NCBI RefSeq assembly: GCF_000019705.1
Contig: NC_011258.1
Coordinates: 1-36,869, forward strand
Reading direction: 5' to 3'
Source: Borrelia recurrentis A1
Lineage (GTDB): Bacteria > Spirochaetota > Spirochaetia > Borreliales > Borreliaceae
DNA: 36,869 bases
The notes beneath the pieces were generated by a model, which was given only the letters and a program-made list of their open reading frames with translations, made no database searches and had not been told where the DNA came from. The position numbers were made by a program, and so were the translations under genes. Positions 26,262-35,870 of the stretch are shown here, piece after piece; the stretch's first letter is position 1; the number at the start of each line of letters is the position of its first letter.

Positions 26262-27201
26262 AAAGTAGGGAGAAGTGCAGGGGGATGCATTTTATTCATT
26301 TTTAGAGTTAGTGTCAGGGAGTTTGGGATTTAGTGTAAATAAAGAAACAAAGAAGAATGAGGTAGGAGAATATTTTAATAAATTAGGTGTTAAATTAGGA
26401 GAAGCGTCAGCAGAATTAGAGAAAGTAGCAGTAAAGGCATCGGCAGATGTTGATAAAGAAGGTGTATTAAATAAGGGAATAAGAGCGGCAGTTGATACTG
26501 CTAAGACTACTTTAAGCGGATTAAAAGGGCATTTAGAGTCATTGGAGGGGATAGGAGGTGATAAGAAGGTAATTGATGTAGCAAAGAACCAGAATGGAGT
26601 GGCAGCAAGTACAGAGGAATTAAAGAAAGCATATAAAGCATTAAAAGGGATAGTTGAGATAGCTACTAAACAAGGAGTTAAAGAAGCAAGTGCAAGTGAT
26701 GTTACATTGGGTCAAGCATCAATAGGAGTAGATGCAAAAAGTGGAGCCAAGGTATTAACTACGGGAGCTAATGCAGGAGCAGCAGTGGGAGAAAAAGCGG
26801 CATTGATAGTGTCCTCAGTGAGGGGAGAGGAGATGTTAGCATCAATAGTTAATTTAACAGAAGATAAAGCTAAGAAAATAACAGCTAATGCAACCGCAGA
26901 GACAACCCCATTGGAATTTGCAGTAGGAGGAAGTACTGCGGATAATTTAGCACAAGATGTAGTTAAAGCAGGAGCAGTGGCAGGAGGGATAGCATTGCGA
27001 GCATTGGTTAAAGAGGGTAAATTGGCTACACATAATGATGATAACGATTATAAAGCAGTACAGTCATCAGGAGTGAGTGCGGTAAATAAATTATTAGTAG
27101 CAGTAGAAAAAATGGTGAAGAAGACAGTAAAGAATGTAATTGAGGGAGTGAAGAAAGAAGTGGATAAGGCAAGAGATCCAAAAGCATCAGGGAATCAGTA
27201 A
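26262..27201 (+). pseudogene. vlp cassette lacking leader, fused to the remnant before it
   Basis: There is no ribosome site, signal or lipobox. The sequence jumps from a vlp tail to the vlp sub-group motif VGRSA, with a one-base shift at GCAGGGGGATGC, and from 26275 is open: FYSFLELVSGSLGFSVN, YFNKLGVKLGEASAELEKVA, QASIGVDAKSGAKVLTTGAN, GIALRALVKEGKLATHND, VEKMVKKTVKNVIEGVKKEV to ASGNQ (308 residues). The mature part from its second helix onward is intact and can serve as donor, but it cannot be expressed on its own. Confidence 0.85.
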
Positions 27202-27242
27202 TATTTATATAGTTGAAAATAATTAGGTAGAAATATTAGTGA

Positions 27243-27267
27243 AGAGAGCAATAAAGCTCTCTTTTTT
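27243..27267 (+). terminator. vlp 3' hairpin, GAGAGC type
   Basis: AGAGAGC (27243-27249) pairs with GCTCTCT (27256-27262) around AATAAA, then TTTTTGTATTTCCGGTATTT. Confidence 0.85.
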
Positions 27268-27367
27268 GTATTTCCGGTATTTTGTATGTTATATAAAAGC
27301 CCCATTTGCTTATTTTTTGTTTTTAAAGAAAAGCTATAAAAAAAAGTAAAACAAGGAGGTGAAGAAG

Positions 27368-28471
27368 ATGAAAGAAGAGGGAATAAAAGGAATAAGAGGA
27401 ATAAGAGGAATAAAAGGGAAGGAAGAATTGGGAAAAAAAGAGGGGAGAAGGAATAATAGAATAGTATTGGGGATGATGATGGTGATGATGGGATGTAATA
27501 GTGGGGGAGTAAGTGGAGGAGTAAGGGATCCAGAGAAAGTGTTTTTGAGTGAGATGGTTAATTTAGGGAAAGGATTTTTAGATGTTTTTGTGAGTTTTGG
27601 CGATATGATTACAGGGACATTGGGGATAAAGGCAGATACAAAGAAAAGTGAGATAGGTGGATATTTTACTAAGATAGCAGAGACAATGAAAGGAGTTAGA
27701 GAGAAATTAGGGAAGATTTTGGAAGAGAATGGGAAATATGAGAAAGTGAAAGAGAAGGTAGAGGAATTTATTGGGGAGATAGGTAAGATTGAGGCAGGAG
27801 CACAAGAAGCAGCGAAAGGAGCTACAGGTGAAGCTATAGGAAATGCTGCTTCTGCTGGGCATGGAGCTACTCCTGCCAATAGAGAATCGGTTGTTTCATT
27901 AGTAAAAGGAATTAAGATAATTGTTGATGTGGTATTGAAAGGTAAGGGAAATGCGGAAGCAACGAAAACAGGGGATGATAAAAAGGATATAGGTAATCTA
28001 TTTGCTGATGATAATGGTAAGGGTGATGCCAAAGAAGAAAATATTGCAAAAGCATCAGCAAGTATTGGTGCGGTGATCGGAGCTGATATTCTTCAAGCTA
28101 TAGCTAAGTCAAAGGAAGATCCTAAAGATTATGCTACTGATGGAATTGAGAAAGCAACAGATGCAGCAGAGATTGCAATTGCTAAAGCTGTTAATGCAAA
28201 GAAAGAGATTAAAGAGGAATCAGCAAAGAAAGATGCGGTGATAGCAGCAGGGATAGCATTGAGAGGGATGGCAAAAGATGGTAAATTTGCGGCTAATCAG
28301 AGTGCTAAAGATGCAAATGCAGTAAATGGAGCGGTAGCAAGTGCAGTAAATAAGGTGTTAAGTACATTGACAATAGCGATAAGGAATACAGTGGATTTGG
28401 GATTAAAGGAAATAAATAAGGTATTGGGAGAGATTAAGGAAGGAGAAGGTTTTGAGGTTAAGACTAATTAA
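27368..28471 (+). CDS. Silent vlp cassette, full length and in frame from ATG
   Basis: AAGGAGGTG precedes ATG 27368 (367 residues). The leader is long and built of short repeats, MKEEGIKGIRGIRGIKGKEE, then basic residues and NRIVLGMMMVMMGC (Cys about 46). Mature landmarks: [92 protein letters not shown] and LTIAIRNTVDLGLKEINKVL. The second cassette in the window with an unbroken frame from ribosome site to stop. No promoter was seen. GGAATAAGA-type 9-base units cause the leader repeats, so leader length can vary by slippage without a frame change. Confidence 0.92.
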   Translation: MKEEGIKGIRGIRGIKGKEELGKKEGRRNNRIVLGMMMVMMGCNSGGVSGGVRDPEKVFLSEMVNLGKGFLDVFVSFGDMITGTLGIKADTKKSEIGGYFTKIAETMKGVREKLGKILEENGKYEKVKEKVEEFIGEIGKIEAGAQEAAKGATGEAIGNAASAGHGATPANRESVVSLVKGIKIIVDVVLKGKGNAEATKTGDDKKDIGNLFADDNGKGDAKEENIAKASASIGAVIGADILQAIAKSKEDPKDYATDGIEKATDAAEIAIAKAVNAKKEIKEESAKKDAVIAAGIALRGMAKDGKFAANQSAKDANAVNGAVASAVNKVLSTLTIAIRNTVDLGLKEINKVLGEIKEGEGFEVKTN

Positions 28472-28522
28472 TAGATGAATTATATTGAATATAGTAAAAT
28501 TATTAGATAAGAATGCTGATAA

Positions 28523-28552
28523 AGAGAGCACTAATGAAGCTCTCTTTTTTTT
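28523..28552 (+). terminator. vlp 3' hairpin, GAGAGC type
   Basis: AGAGAGC pairs with GCTCTCT around ACTAATGAA, followed by eight T residues. Confidence 0.85.
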
Positions 28553-28748
28553 GAGTGTATTATATAAATCATATTTTTTCCTTCTAATCCTTGGGAGAAA
28601 AGCTAAAAAGTAAGAAAAAACAAGGAGGCGAAGAAAATGAGAAGAGAGAAGGAATAGAAGGGGAAGTAAAAGGGAAGAGAGGGATAGAGAGAGGGAAGAG
28701 AGAGAGGAGAGTAAAAGGGATAGTGATGGTGATGGTGATGATAGTGAG

Positions 28749-29330
28749 ATGGGATGTAATAGTGGGGGAGTTGGAGAGGGAAGTCAAGCAAAAGCGACTA
28801 AGGCAGATGGGAGTGTAATAGATTTAAAGGTAGTAAGTAAAAAGATAAAAGATGCGGTGGAGTTTGCGGAGAAAGTAAAGGAAGTGCATGTTTTAGTTAA
28901 GTCGGTTGACGAGTTGGCTAAAGCTATAGGCAAAAAGATTGATGCTAATGGTAGTCTTGCTGCTGAAGCTGGTCAAAATGGATCGTTAATTGCAGGAGTG
29001 CATAGTGTAATATCAGCTGTAAACACTAAGTTAAAAGGATTAGAAACAACAGATAACATTTCTGATGAATTGAAAGGAAAGATTGTTGCTGTTGAAACAG
29101 AAGGTAAGGCATTCTTGGATAAGTTGAAAAGTGGTAATGCTGAACTTGGTAAAAAAGATGCTTCTGATGATGATACAAAGAAAGCTATAGATAGAATTGG
29201 TAAAAAGGATGGTGATAAAGGAGTTGCTGAATTGATTAAGCTTAATACGGCGATCGATGCATTGTTAAAGCTTTCTACAGATGCAGTAGAAGCATCAATA
29301 GGAGAACTTACAGTTAAGCCTGCTGTGTAA
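28749..29330 (+). CDS. Silent vsp cassette, leader out of frame
   Basis: From MGCNSGGVGEGSQAKATKAD the 193-residue Vsp is intact: DGSVIDLKVVSKKIKDAVEF, KEVHVLVKSVDELAKAIGKK, NGSLIAGVHSVISAVNTKLK and AVEASIGELTVKPAV. Just before it the hydrophobic leader GTGATGGTGATGGTGATGAT is in another frame because of one extra base in GTGAGATGGG. The ribosome-site ATG (28637-28639) is in yet another frame and stops after six codons. The leader is thus broken twice and the mature part not at all. Confidence 0.87.
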   Translation: MGCNSGGVGEGSQAKATKADGSVIDLKVVSKKIKDAVEFAEKVKEVHVLVKSVDELAKAIGKKIDANGSLAAEAGQNGSLIAGVHSVISAVNTKLKGLETTDNISDELKGKIVAVETEGKAFLDKLKSGNAELGKKDASDDDTKKAIDRIGKKDGDKGVAELIKLNTAIDALLKLSTDAVEASIGELTVKPAV

Positions 29331-29401
29331 AATAACTGAATAAATGCCAAGATATTCAAGAATAATAGCTTGAAGAAAATAAATAAAGTTAATAGAGATA
29401 A

Positions 29402-29435
29402 AGATACTGGGAGTAATCTCTTGGTATCTTTTATT
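29402..29435 (+). terminator. vsp 3' hairpin, GATACT type
   Basis: AGATAC (29402-29407) pairs with GTATCT (29424-29429), with GAG/CTC inside, then TTTATTTTATAGTGTGTTAA. Confidence 0.75.
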
Positions 29436-29511
29436 TTATAGTGTGTTAAATAGAGATATATTGCTTTATATGATTAATTTTATTATTTGTGGTTTTATGA
29501 AAATGTTCTAG

Positions 29512-29782
29512 TGAAAAATATTCAGTTTATTGTATAAAATTGTACATATAAAAAACAAAAAAATAAGCTTTAATCTTTATCATGGAATAAGCTAGTCATT
29601 TAAAATTATTTAATTTCATATATAGTTGCAATTATAATATAGCATAATAATACACAAAAGCTATGTTAATAGTTATTTTTTTAAATAAAAAGAGTCAATG
29701 ATAAATATATGGTAATAAAATTAATCATTAGTTTTTATATAGATATTTTTATGAATTTTTGTTTATTCGTTTATTAATTGTT
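29512..29782 (+). repeat. Dispersed spacer repeat, copy 2
   Basis: A diverged copy of 22499-22802: ATGTTCTAGTGAAAAATATT is identical, later parts carry insertions and deletions. The frame found in copy 1 is broken here. Confidence 0.65.
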
Positions 29783-29861
29783 TATTAGTTTTTGTATGGT
29801 TTGTTAATTTAAAGATTAAAGGTTAATAAATCAGGGAAAAGAAGAGTAAAGAGTTATTGAT

Positions 29862-30656
29862 GGGAGTAATGGTGAATTCAGTAAAAAGTAAATGAAATGC
29901 TGTAGTGGCAGAGAATGGTGACTATCCAAAAGTGAAAGAAGTAGTTGAGCAATTTATTATTGGGATGTTAGACAAAATTGCGGAAGGAGCACAGGAAGCA
30001 GCGAAAGGTGCTACTGGCACTAGTAGTGAATTAATTGGGAGTGCTATTAAAATTCTGGTGCTACGCCTTCCAAAGCGGATTCCATAAACACATTAGTTAG
30101 AGGAATTAAGGCAATTGTTGATGTATTGTTAAAGGAGCAAGGAAATGCAGATGCTAATAAGATTGCAGATGATGATAAAAAGGATATCGGTAAATTGTTT
30201 AGTACTACTGCTAATGATGCAACAGAAGCAGTAGCAGCCAAGGCAAGTGCATCAATAGGGGTAGTAAGTGGTGCTGACATATTACAAGCTATTGCTAAGT
30301 CTGGTGATGTTTCTACTGTTGGTGATATTAAAATTAATGAAGCAAAAAATGCTGCTGAGATTGCTGCTGCTAATAAAGCTGATACTAAAGAGGCTAAACA
30401 AAAAGATACAGTTATTGCAGAAGGTATAGCGTTACGGATAATGACTAAAGATGGTAAATTAGCTGCTAAGGATGAAGATAAAGTTGCATCTGCGATAAAT
30501 GGAGCAGCATTAAGTGCAGTAAGTAAGACATTGAATACTCTAGTAATTGCAATAAGAAATAGTGTTGATAGTGGATTAAAAAAGATAAATGAAAGATTGG
30601 CTACAATTAAGCAAGAAGATAAGGCATCAGAAGCAGCTGTTGTGCAACAACAATAA
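29862..30656 (+). pseudogene. vlp cassette, 5'-truncated and frameshifted
   Basis: A short relic of the leader region (29862-29900) runs directly into the middle of a Vlp: VAENGDYPKVKEVVEQFIIG, DKIAEGAQEAAKGATG. At about 30050 one base is missing; the next frame continues GATPSKADSINTLVRGIKAI, then DDDKKDIGKLFSTTA, ASIGVVSGADILQAIAKSGD, LVIAIRNSVDSGLKKINERL and stops at 30656. Signal, lipobox and about the first 90 mature residues are gone. It is closest to the 23823 cassette. Confidence 0.82.
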
Positions 30657-30716
30657 ATAAATGTAGATAAAGATCTGTAAGATAAAAAGTTATTTAAATG
30701 AAATATTTCTCTCATT

Positions 30717-30750
30717 TTTGGTGAGGCATATCAGGGAGAGATGTTTTCTT
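30717..30750 (+). terminator. Possible degenerate 3' hairpin
   Basis: TCTCTC pairs with GAGAGA over a long loop, then TGTTTTCTTTT. Weak and unlike the hairpins of other cassettes. Confidence 0.3.
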
Positions 30751-30831
30751 TTGAAATTAACCGATTTCAATATGTTTTTGTGAAGGATTCATTTTGTTTA
30801 TTTGTTTATTCAACTAATCTAAAATTTAAAC

Positions 30832-31686
30832 TTGAATAAAAGGGTAGGAGAACATTTTAAGAAGGTCGGAGAAGGACTTACAACAACTAAGAATAAGTTA
30901 AACGAGTTAAAAGTTAAAATATCTGAAGTTAAGAATGTTGATGGGAGCACAATTAAAATTGTTGAGGATGCGATTAAAGGAACAAATGATGTTTTTGATA
31001 AATTAATTGCGGCATTATTTAAACTTGCTGGTGTAATTAATGATGGTAGTCCAATTGGTGATGTTAATTTTAGTGGTGCTCCTACATCAGCTGATAAGGA
31101 TGGAGTTGAGGCAATTGTTGTAGAATTTAAAAAAATAATTGAGACTGCTACTAAGTCTGGTATAAAGATTAATACTGGTGATGCTGGTGCTAAAGTGGAT
31201 AATGGCAATGGAATGAAGGTAGTGGTTCACAATTCTCAAGCTGATGCTGGTGCTGGTCCTAAATTAGCAGATGAAATAGCTAAAGCAGATCTATGGGCAA
31301 TGATTGATAAGATTAAAAATGCTAAAATGGATGGGAATGCTTTTGATGCTGCTAGTGCAGAGGCTGGTGCACTTGCTTTTGGTGGTAATACTCAGAATGA
31401 TAATGGTACTGAAAAGACTAATGCTGACTTAGCAGCTGCGGTAGCTCTTAAGGCAATGGTTAAAAAGGGTAAGTTTGATTCTCAGGCTAATGAAGTTGTA
31501 GAGGTTAAAGCAGCAGGAGTAAGTGCGGTAAATAAGGTATTAGGGATATTGGATATAATAATTAAGAAAACAGTAACAAATAATTTATAGAAAGTAAGAG
31601 AAGTATTTCAAGGAATAAAATATTCTGATACTAGTGGGAGTGAGGCTAGTCAATCTGATGCTACTCACACTACAGCTCCTAAATAA
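30832..31686 (+). pseudogene. 5'-truncated vlp of a further sub-group, with amber near the end
   Basis: There is no leader or lipobox. The body starts VGEHFKKVGEGLTTTKNKLN, continues KLIAALFKLAGVINDGSPIG, ADLWAMIDKIKNAKMDGN, VALKAMVKKGKFDSQANEVV and SAVNKVLGILDIIIKKTVTN. TAG at 31588 ends it, but the frame runs on KVREVFQGIKYSDTSGSEAS to TAA 31686, a natural Vlp C-terminus. It differs from the other sub-groups here in the middle region. It is a possible partial donor. Confidence 0.8.
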
Positions 31687-31695
31687 ACAATATAA

Positions 31696-31750
31696 ACGGT
31701 GATTAATAAATTAAATTATTTATCGCTGTATTCGTCTTATTTTTTTGTCT
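31696..31750 (+). terminator. Hairpin after the truncated vlp
   Basis: ACGGTGAT (31696-31703) pairs with ATCGCTGT (31722-31729), with A/T pairing continuing inside, followed by TTCGTCTTATTTTTTTG. Confidence 0.5.
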
Positions 31751-31807
31751 TACTAAACTTAGAAGAAAGTCAAATAAAAATAAAAATAAAATAAGGAAGC
31801 GAAAAGA

Positions 31808-32875
31808 ATGAAGAGAGGGAAAAAAGTAGAGGGGGAAAAGAAGAGTAATATTAATGATGGTGGTGGTGATGGGATGTAATAGTGGGGGAGTAGCAGGAGG
31901 AGAAGGAGGAACAGGAGGAGACGGGGAGAGGATTAAGTGGCGCAATGATGGAAGTAGGGAGGAGTGCAGAGAATGCATTTTATGCATTTTTAGAGTTAGT
32001 GTCGGATGTATTGGGATTTAATGTGAACACAACTACAAAGAAAGAGGATGTAGGAGGATATTTTAACAGCCTAGGTGTGAAACTTGGAAAAGCATCAGAA
32101 GACTTAGAAGAAGTAGCAAAAAAATCAGCAGATAGTTCTAAATTTCAGGAAATTAGAGGGGCAGTTGATGAGGCTAAGGCTTACTTTAAGCAAATTAAAA
32201 GGGCATGTAGAATCTTTAGGACAAGTTGGCGATACTAATGTAGTAGGTTATGCAAATAATGTTCAGGGTACAGGAACAGCTCCAGACGATGCTCAGTTAA
32301 AAGAAATGTTTAGGGCATTAAAAGGAATAGTGAAGATAGCAACAGATGTGGGTGTTAAAGCATTAGAAGCTGGAGCTACAACATTAACAGTAAATGGAGT
32401 AGATAATAAGGATGGAGCTAAGATATTGGCTACAAGTGGTGGTAATCCAGCAGCGACAGATGCAGGTAAAGCCGCAATAATATTAGCAGCAGTAAGTGGA
32501 GAGGAAATTTTAAAATCAATAATTGAATCACAAGAAAGTGATGCAGCACTAACAGCTAATGCAGATGGAAATACAACTTCATTGAAATTTGCTAAAGGAG
32601 GATCAGATGCTCATCTATCAAATAGTGCTAATCCAAAAGCCGCAGCAGTAGCAGGGGGAATAGCTTTACGTTCATTGGTTAAGACAGGTAAACTAGGAGC
32701 AGGCGCGGCAGCTAATAATGCAGGAGGAGAGAAAGAAGTACAAAGAGTAGGAGCAACTGCAGTAAATAAGTTATTAGTAGCAGTAGAAGGTGTGATTAAG
32801 AAGACAGTAAAGAATATTCTTGAGAAAGCAAAAGAAAAAATAGATGAAGCAAGAAAGCCAAAAACATCAGAGTAG
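31808..32875 (+). pseudogene. vlp cassette with three frameshifts
   Basis: AAGGAAGC precedes ATG 31808. Break one: that frame passes over the lipobox (true frame VILMMVVVMGCNSGGVAGGE). Break two: GACGGGGAGAGG has four G residues where the sub-group has three, so the mature frame MMEVGRSAENAFYAFLELVS (from 31945) is shifted. Break three: an extra T near 32180 shifts at AVDEAKA. The rest, LSKLKGHVESLGQVGDTNVV to KIDEARKPKTSE, is open to 32875. Each is a single-base change. Sub-group as 34698. Silent donor. Confidence 0.85.
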
Positions 32876-32920
32876 TAAATAAGACAAATATCTAGAATTA
32901 GATTATTTAGGAATAAGATT

Positions 32921-32962
32921 GGAAGGTAAGCTTAGAGATGTATCTAGGTTTCCTTCTTTTTT
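32921..32962 (+). terminator. vlp 3' hairpin, GAAGG type
   Basis: GGAAGG and TTAGA pair with TCTAG and CCTTC, then TTTTTTGTTGTAAGGA. The same tail TTTTTTGTTGTAA follows 35829-35870. Confidence 0.75.
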
Positions 32963-33004
32963 GTTGTAAGGAAAAGAAGGAAGCACGTGTAATAAGGAAT
33001 AAAA

Positions 33005-33373
33005 TAAAAAACATAAAAGCGATAATAATAACTTTATTTTTAATAATAGGATGTAATGGCTTTAGCTAAGGGTACTACTGTTGCTAATGATGATCAACGT
33101 AAAAAAAGATGCATTTATTGCAGGAGGAATAGCATTGAGAGGGATGGCAAAAGAAGGGAAATTTATTGTAAAGGAGATTGAGGATAGGAAAACAGGCGCT
33201 GAATCTGCAAAGGGAGCAGCAGCAAAAGCAGTAAATAAGGTATTAAGTACATTGATTATAGGATTATAGCGATCAGGAATAAACAGGAATAAAGTGGATG
33301 AAGGATTAAAGGAGATTAATAAAGTGTTAGGAGAGATTAAGAAGGAGAAGGTTCTGAAGTTAAGGTTAATTAA
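33005..33373 (+). pseudogene. vlp relic: odd leader joined to a 3' third
   Basis: The leader KIKNIKAIIITLFLIIGC differs from all other leaders here and stops soon after. The sequence then jumps to the vlp 3' third: [34 protein letters not shown], stop, then VDEGLKEINKVLGEIK in another frame. The frame change coincides with two short tandem duplications at 33254-33293. Most of the mature part is deleted. Confidence 0.75.
33254..33293 (+). repeat. Two adjacent short tandem duplications
   Basis: GATTATAG occurs twice (33254-33261, 33262-33269) and CAGGAATAAA twice (33274-33283, 33284-33293). Single copies would fit the vlp sequence TTGATTATAGCGATCAGGAA. Recent slippage duplications. Confidence 0.8.
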
Positions 33374-33540
33374 TAGGTGAATTATTATGTAGTGAGATAT
33401 ATTAAAGTTATTAGATAAGAAGGTTAGAAAGGGAACAAAGAAACTCTCTTTTTTTATTTGCAGTATTGTATGTGTTATATAAATTATATTGTATATAAGT
33501 CATCTTTTTTTGCTTCTGTTATTCCAAGATCTCGCTTTTT

Positions 33541-33591
33541 TAAAGCTATAAAAAGGCGAGAAAAAAGAAAAACAAGGAGGCGAAAAGAATG
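33541..33591 (+). repeat. vmp 5' element with ribosome site
   Basis: TAAAGCTATAAAAAGGCGAG, A-rich stretch, AAGGAGGCGAAAAGAATG. Close to 23766-23812. The ATG at 33589 is in frame with the lipobox. Confidence 0.7.
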
Positions 33592-34547
33592 AAAAGAGGA
33601 ATAAAAGGAGAGATGATAAATAGAGTGATGATAATGATGATGGTGGTGGTGGTGATGGGATGTAATAGTGGGGGTAGAGATCCAGAGAAAGTATTTTTGA
33701 GTGAGATGGTAAATTTAGGGAAAGGATTTTTGGACGTTTTTGTAAGTTTTGGCGATATGATTACAGGGACATTGGGGATAAAGGCAGAAACAAAGAAAAG
33801 CGATATTGGGGCATATTTTACTAAGATTGAGAATACTATGAAGATAGTGAAAGGTAAATTAAGTAAAATTTTAGAAGAACATGGAAGTTATGAGAAAGTG
33901 AAAGGTAAGGTAGAGGAATTTATTGGAAGGATAGGGAAGATTGAAGAAGGAGCAAAGGAAGCAGCTAGTGGTGCTATTGGTGATGTAATAGGGAATGCTA
34001 AGAAAGGTGAAAATGCTAAACCAGCAGAAGCAGCAGGAAGTGTTAATAAATTAGTAAAAGGAATTAGAGAAATAGTTGAGGTGGTTTTAAAGAAGGGAGA
34101 AGGAGATCCAAATGCTACTAAAACCGGAGAAACAGAGCAAAAATCAATAGGTAAGTAAGTGGATCTGATATATTACAAGCTATTGCTCATTCTGATAATG
34201 TTACTGCGGAAGTTGGAATTGAACAAGCAAAGAATGCAGCAGAGATTGCTATTGCTAAATCTGAGGCTTCTAAAGAGATTAAAGAGGAATCAGCAAAGAA
34301 AGATGCAGTAATAGCAGGAGGTATAGCATTAAGAGGAATGGCAAAAGATGGTAAGTTTGTGGCTAAAAGTGATGAGGATAAATCAGCTAATGCAATCAAT
34401 GGAGCAGTGGCAAGTGCGATAAATAAGGTGTTAAGTACGTTGACAATAGCAATCAGGAATACAGTGGATGAGGGATTGAAAGGGATTAATGAAATATTAG
34501 GAGGAATTAAACAAGGAGAGAATCCTGTTGCTAAAGTTAGTGAATAA
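33589..34547 (+). pseudogene. vlp cassette with good leader but internal deletion
   Basis: Ribosome site, ATG, leader MKRGIKGEMINRVMIMMMVV and lipobox VVVMGC are in frame with EKVFLSEMVNLGKGFLDVFV and the following 180 residues. At GGTAAGTAAGTGG (34151-34163) about 75 bases are missing compared with 24452-24524: KDIGKLF...ASIGAV has collapsed between two copies of GTAAGT. The frame is lost and stops at 34158. From SGSDILQAIAHSDN onward another frame is intact to 34547 (GIALRGMAKDGKFVAK, LTIAIRNTVDEGLKGINEIL). 5' end functional, 3' end still a possible donor. Confidence 0.85.
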
Positions 34548-34590
34548 GAGAAATTAATAATATTTATAATATAACTTGAGGTAATTAGTT

Positions 34591-34618
34591 AAGAGAGCTT
34601 ATTTAGCTCTCTTTTTTA
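34591..34618 (+). terminator. vlp 3' hairpin, GAGAGC type
   Basis: A perfect 9-bp stem pairs AAGAGAGCT with AGCTCTCTT around TATTT, then TTTTATTTGCC. Confidence 0.85.
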
Positions 34619-34697
34619 TTTGCCAATATTAAAGCATCTTTTTTTTCTTTTAATCCTTAGAAGAAAGTCAAATAAAAAAAACAAGGAGGCGAAAAGG

Positions 34698-35791
34698 ATG
34701 AAGATAGGAATAAAAGGTGAGATGATAAATAGAGTAAATAGAGTGATGATAATGATGATAGTAGTGGTGGTGATGGGATGTAATAGTGGGGGAGTAGCAG
34801 AAAAGGAGAAGGGACAGGAGGAGGAGACGGGAGAGGATTAAGTGGAGCAATGATGGAAGTAGGGAGAAGTGCAGAGAGGGCATTTTATGCATTTATAGAG
34901 TTAATGTCAGATGTATTGGGATTTACTGCGAAAGTGGATACAAAGAAGAGTGATGTAGGAAATTATTTTAATAGTCTAGGTGTTAAATTAGGAGAAGCGA
35001 TGAAAGAGTTGGAAGAGGTAGCAAAAAAATCAGAGGTAGGTGTTGGGAAAGAGGAAGAATCAAAGGATGAAAAGAATGCAATTAGAGAAGCAGTTGATGC
35101 AGCTAAGGGAGTTTTAGATACATTAAAAGGACATTTAGAATCTTTGGGTAAGGTAGGTGATGCAAGTGTAGTAGGTGATGCAGCATCTAATGCCCAAGGA
35201 GTAGCAGCAAATACAGATGAATTGAAAAAAGCATATAGTGCATTAAAAGGGATAGTGGATACATCTGTTGAAAAAGGTGTTGAAAAGCCAAAAGCGGGAG
35301 ATGTAGCAGTAAAAGTAGGGAGTGCAGATAATAAGGAAGGAGCTAAAATTTTAGCAGCAGGAGCTAATGCAGGAGCAGCAGTGGGAGAAAAAGCAGCAGC
35401 AATAGTATCATCAGTAAGTGGAAAAGAAATATTGGCAGCTATTGTTAAGTCAGGAGAAGGAGATGCAGCTGAAGCAATAGCAGCAAATGTAGATGGCACT
35501 ACAAGTGCACTAAAGTTTGCTAAAGGAGGTCCTGTAGCTAATTTAGCACAAGGGACGGCGTTAGCAGGTGCAGTGAGTGGGGGAATAGTTTTACGCTCTT
35601 TGGTTAAGGGTGGTAAATTGGCTGCTAATGATAATGATGATGATAAAGTAGTACAATCAGTGGGAATAAGTGCAGTAAATAAACTGTTAGTAGCAGTAGA
35701 AGATATAATTAAAAAGACAGTAAAGAATGTGCTTGGAACAGCAAAACAAAAAATAGATGAAGCAAGAGTTTCAAAAAAAGAAAGTCAATAA
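34698..35791 (+). pseudogene. vlp cassette frameshifted just after the lipobox
   Basis: AAGGAGGC and ATG 34698 open a good leader, MKIGIKGEMINRVNRVMIMM, with lipobox VVVMGCNSGGV. One extra base within GCAGAAAAGGAG (about 34796-34807) shifts the frame, which ends at 34841. In the other frame GEGTGGGDGRGLSGAMMEVG leads into a complete mature Vlp: RSAERAFYAFIELMSDVLGF, YFNSLGVKLGEAMKELEEVA, KEILAAIVKSGEGDAAEAIA, GIVLRSLVKGGKLAAND and IDEARVSKKESQ (stop 35791). The AATAGAGTA unit is duplicated in the leader (NRVNRV). No promoter is seen. Mature part intact as donor. Confidence 0.88.
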
Positions 35792-35828
35792 AATAATAGT
35801 AATATTTAAATTACTTAAAAGTAATATT

Positions 35829-35870
35829 AGAAGACAAGCTAGAAACTAGTTTAGTTTGCCTTCTTTTTTG
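35829..35870 (+). terminator. vlp 3' hairpin, GAAGG type
   Basis: AGAAG, CAA and CTA pair with TAG, TTG and CTTCT, then TTTTTGTTGTAAAGA. Same type as 32921. Confidence 0.7.

Noticed and set aside
27334-28032. 232-codon - strand frame
   Set aside because: Antisense shadow of the 27368 vlp; no ribosome site, and the same kind of frame occurs opposite other vlp copies (30047-30715, 34963-35499).
34661-34700. vlp expression site promoter before 34698
   Set aside because: The 5' element and ribosome site are good but no -35/-10 pair is seen, and the gene is frameshifted after the lipobox.
34963-35499. 178-codon - strand frame
   Set aside because: Mirror of vlp codon use; low-complexity Ala/Ser/Pro/Phe product.
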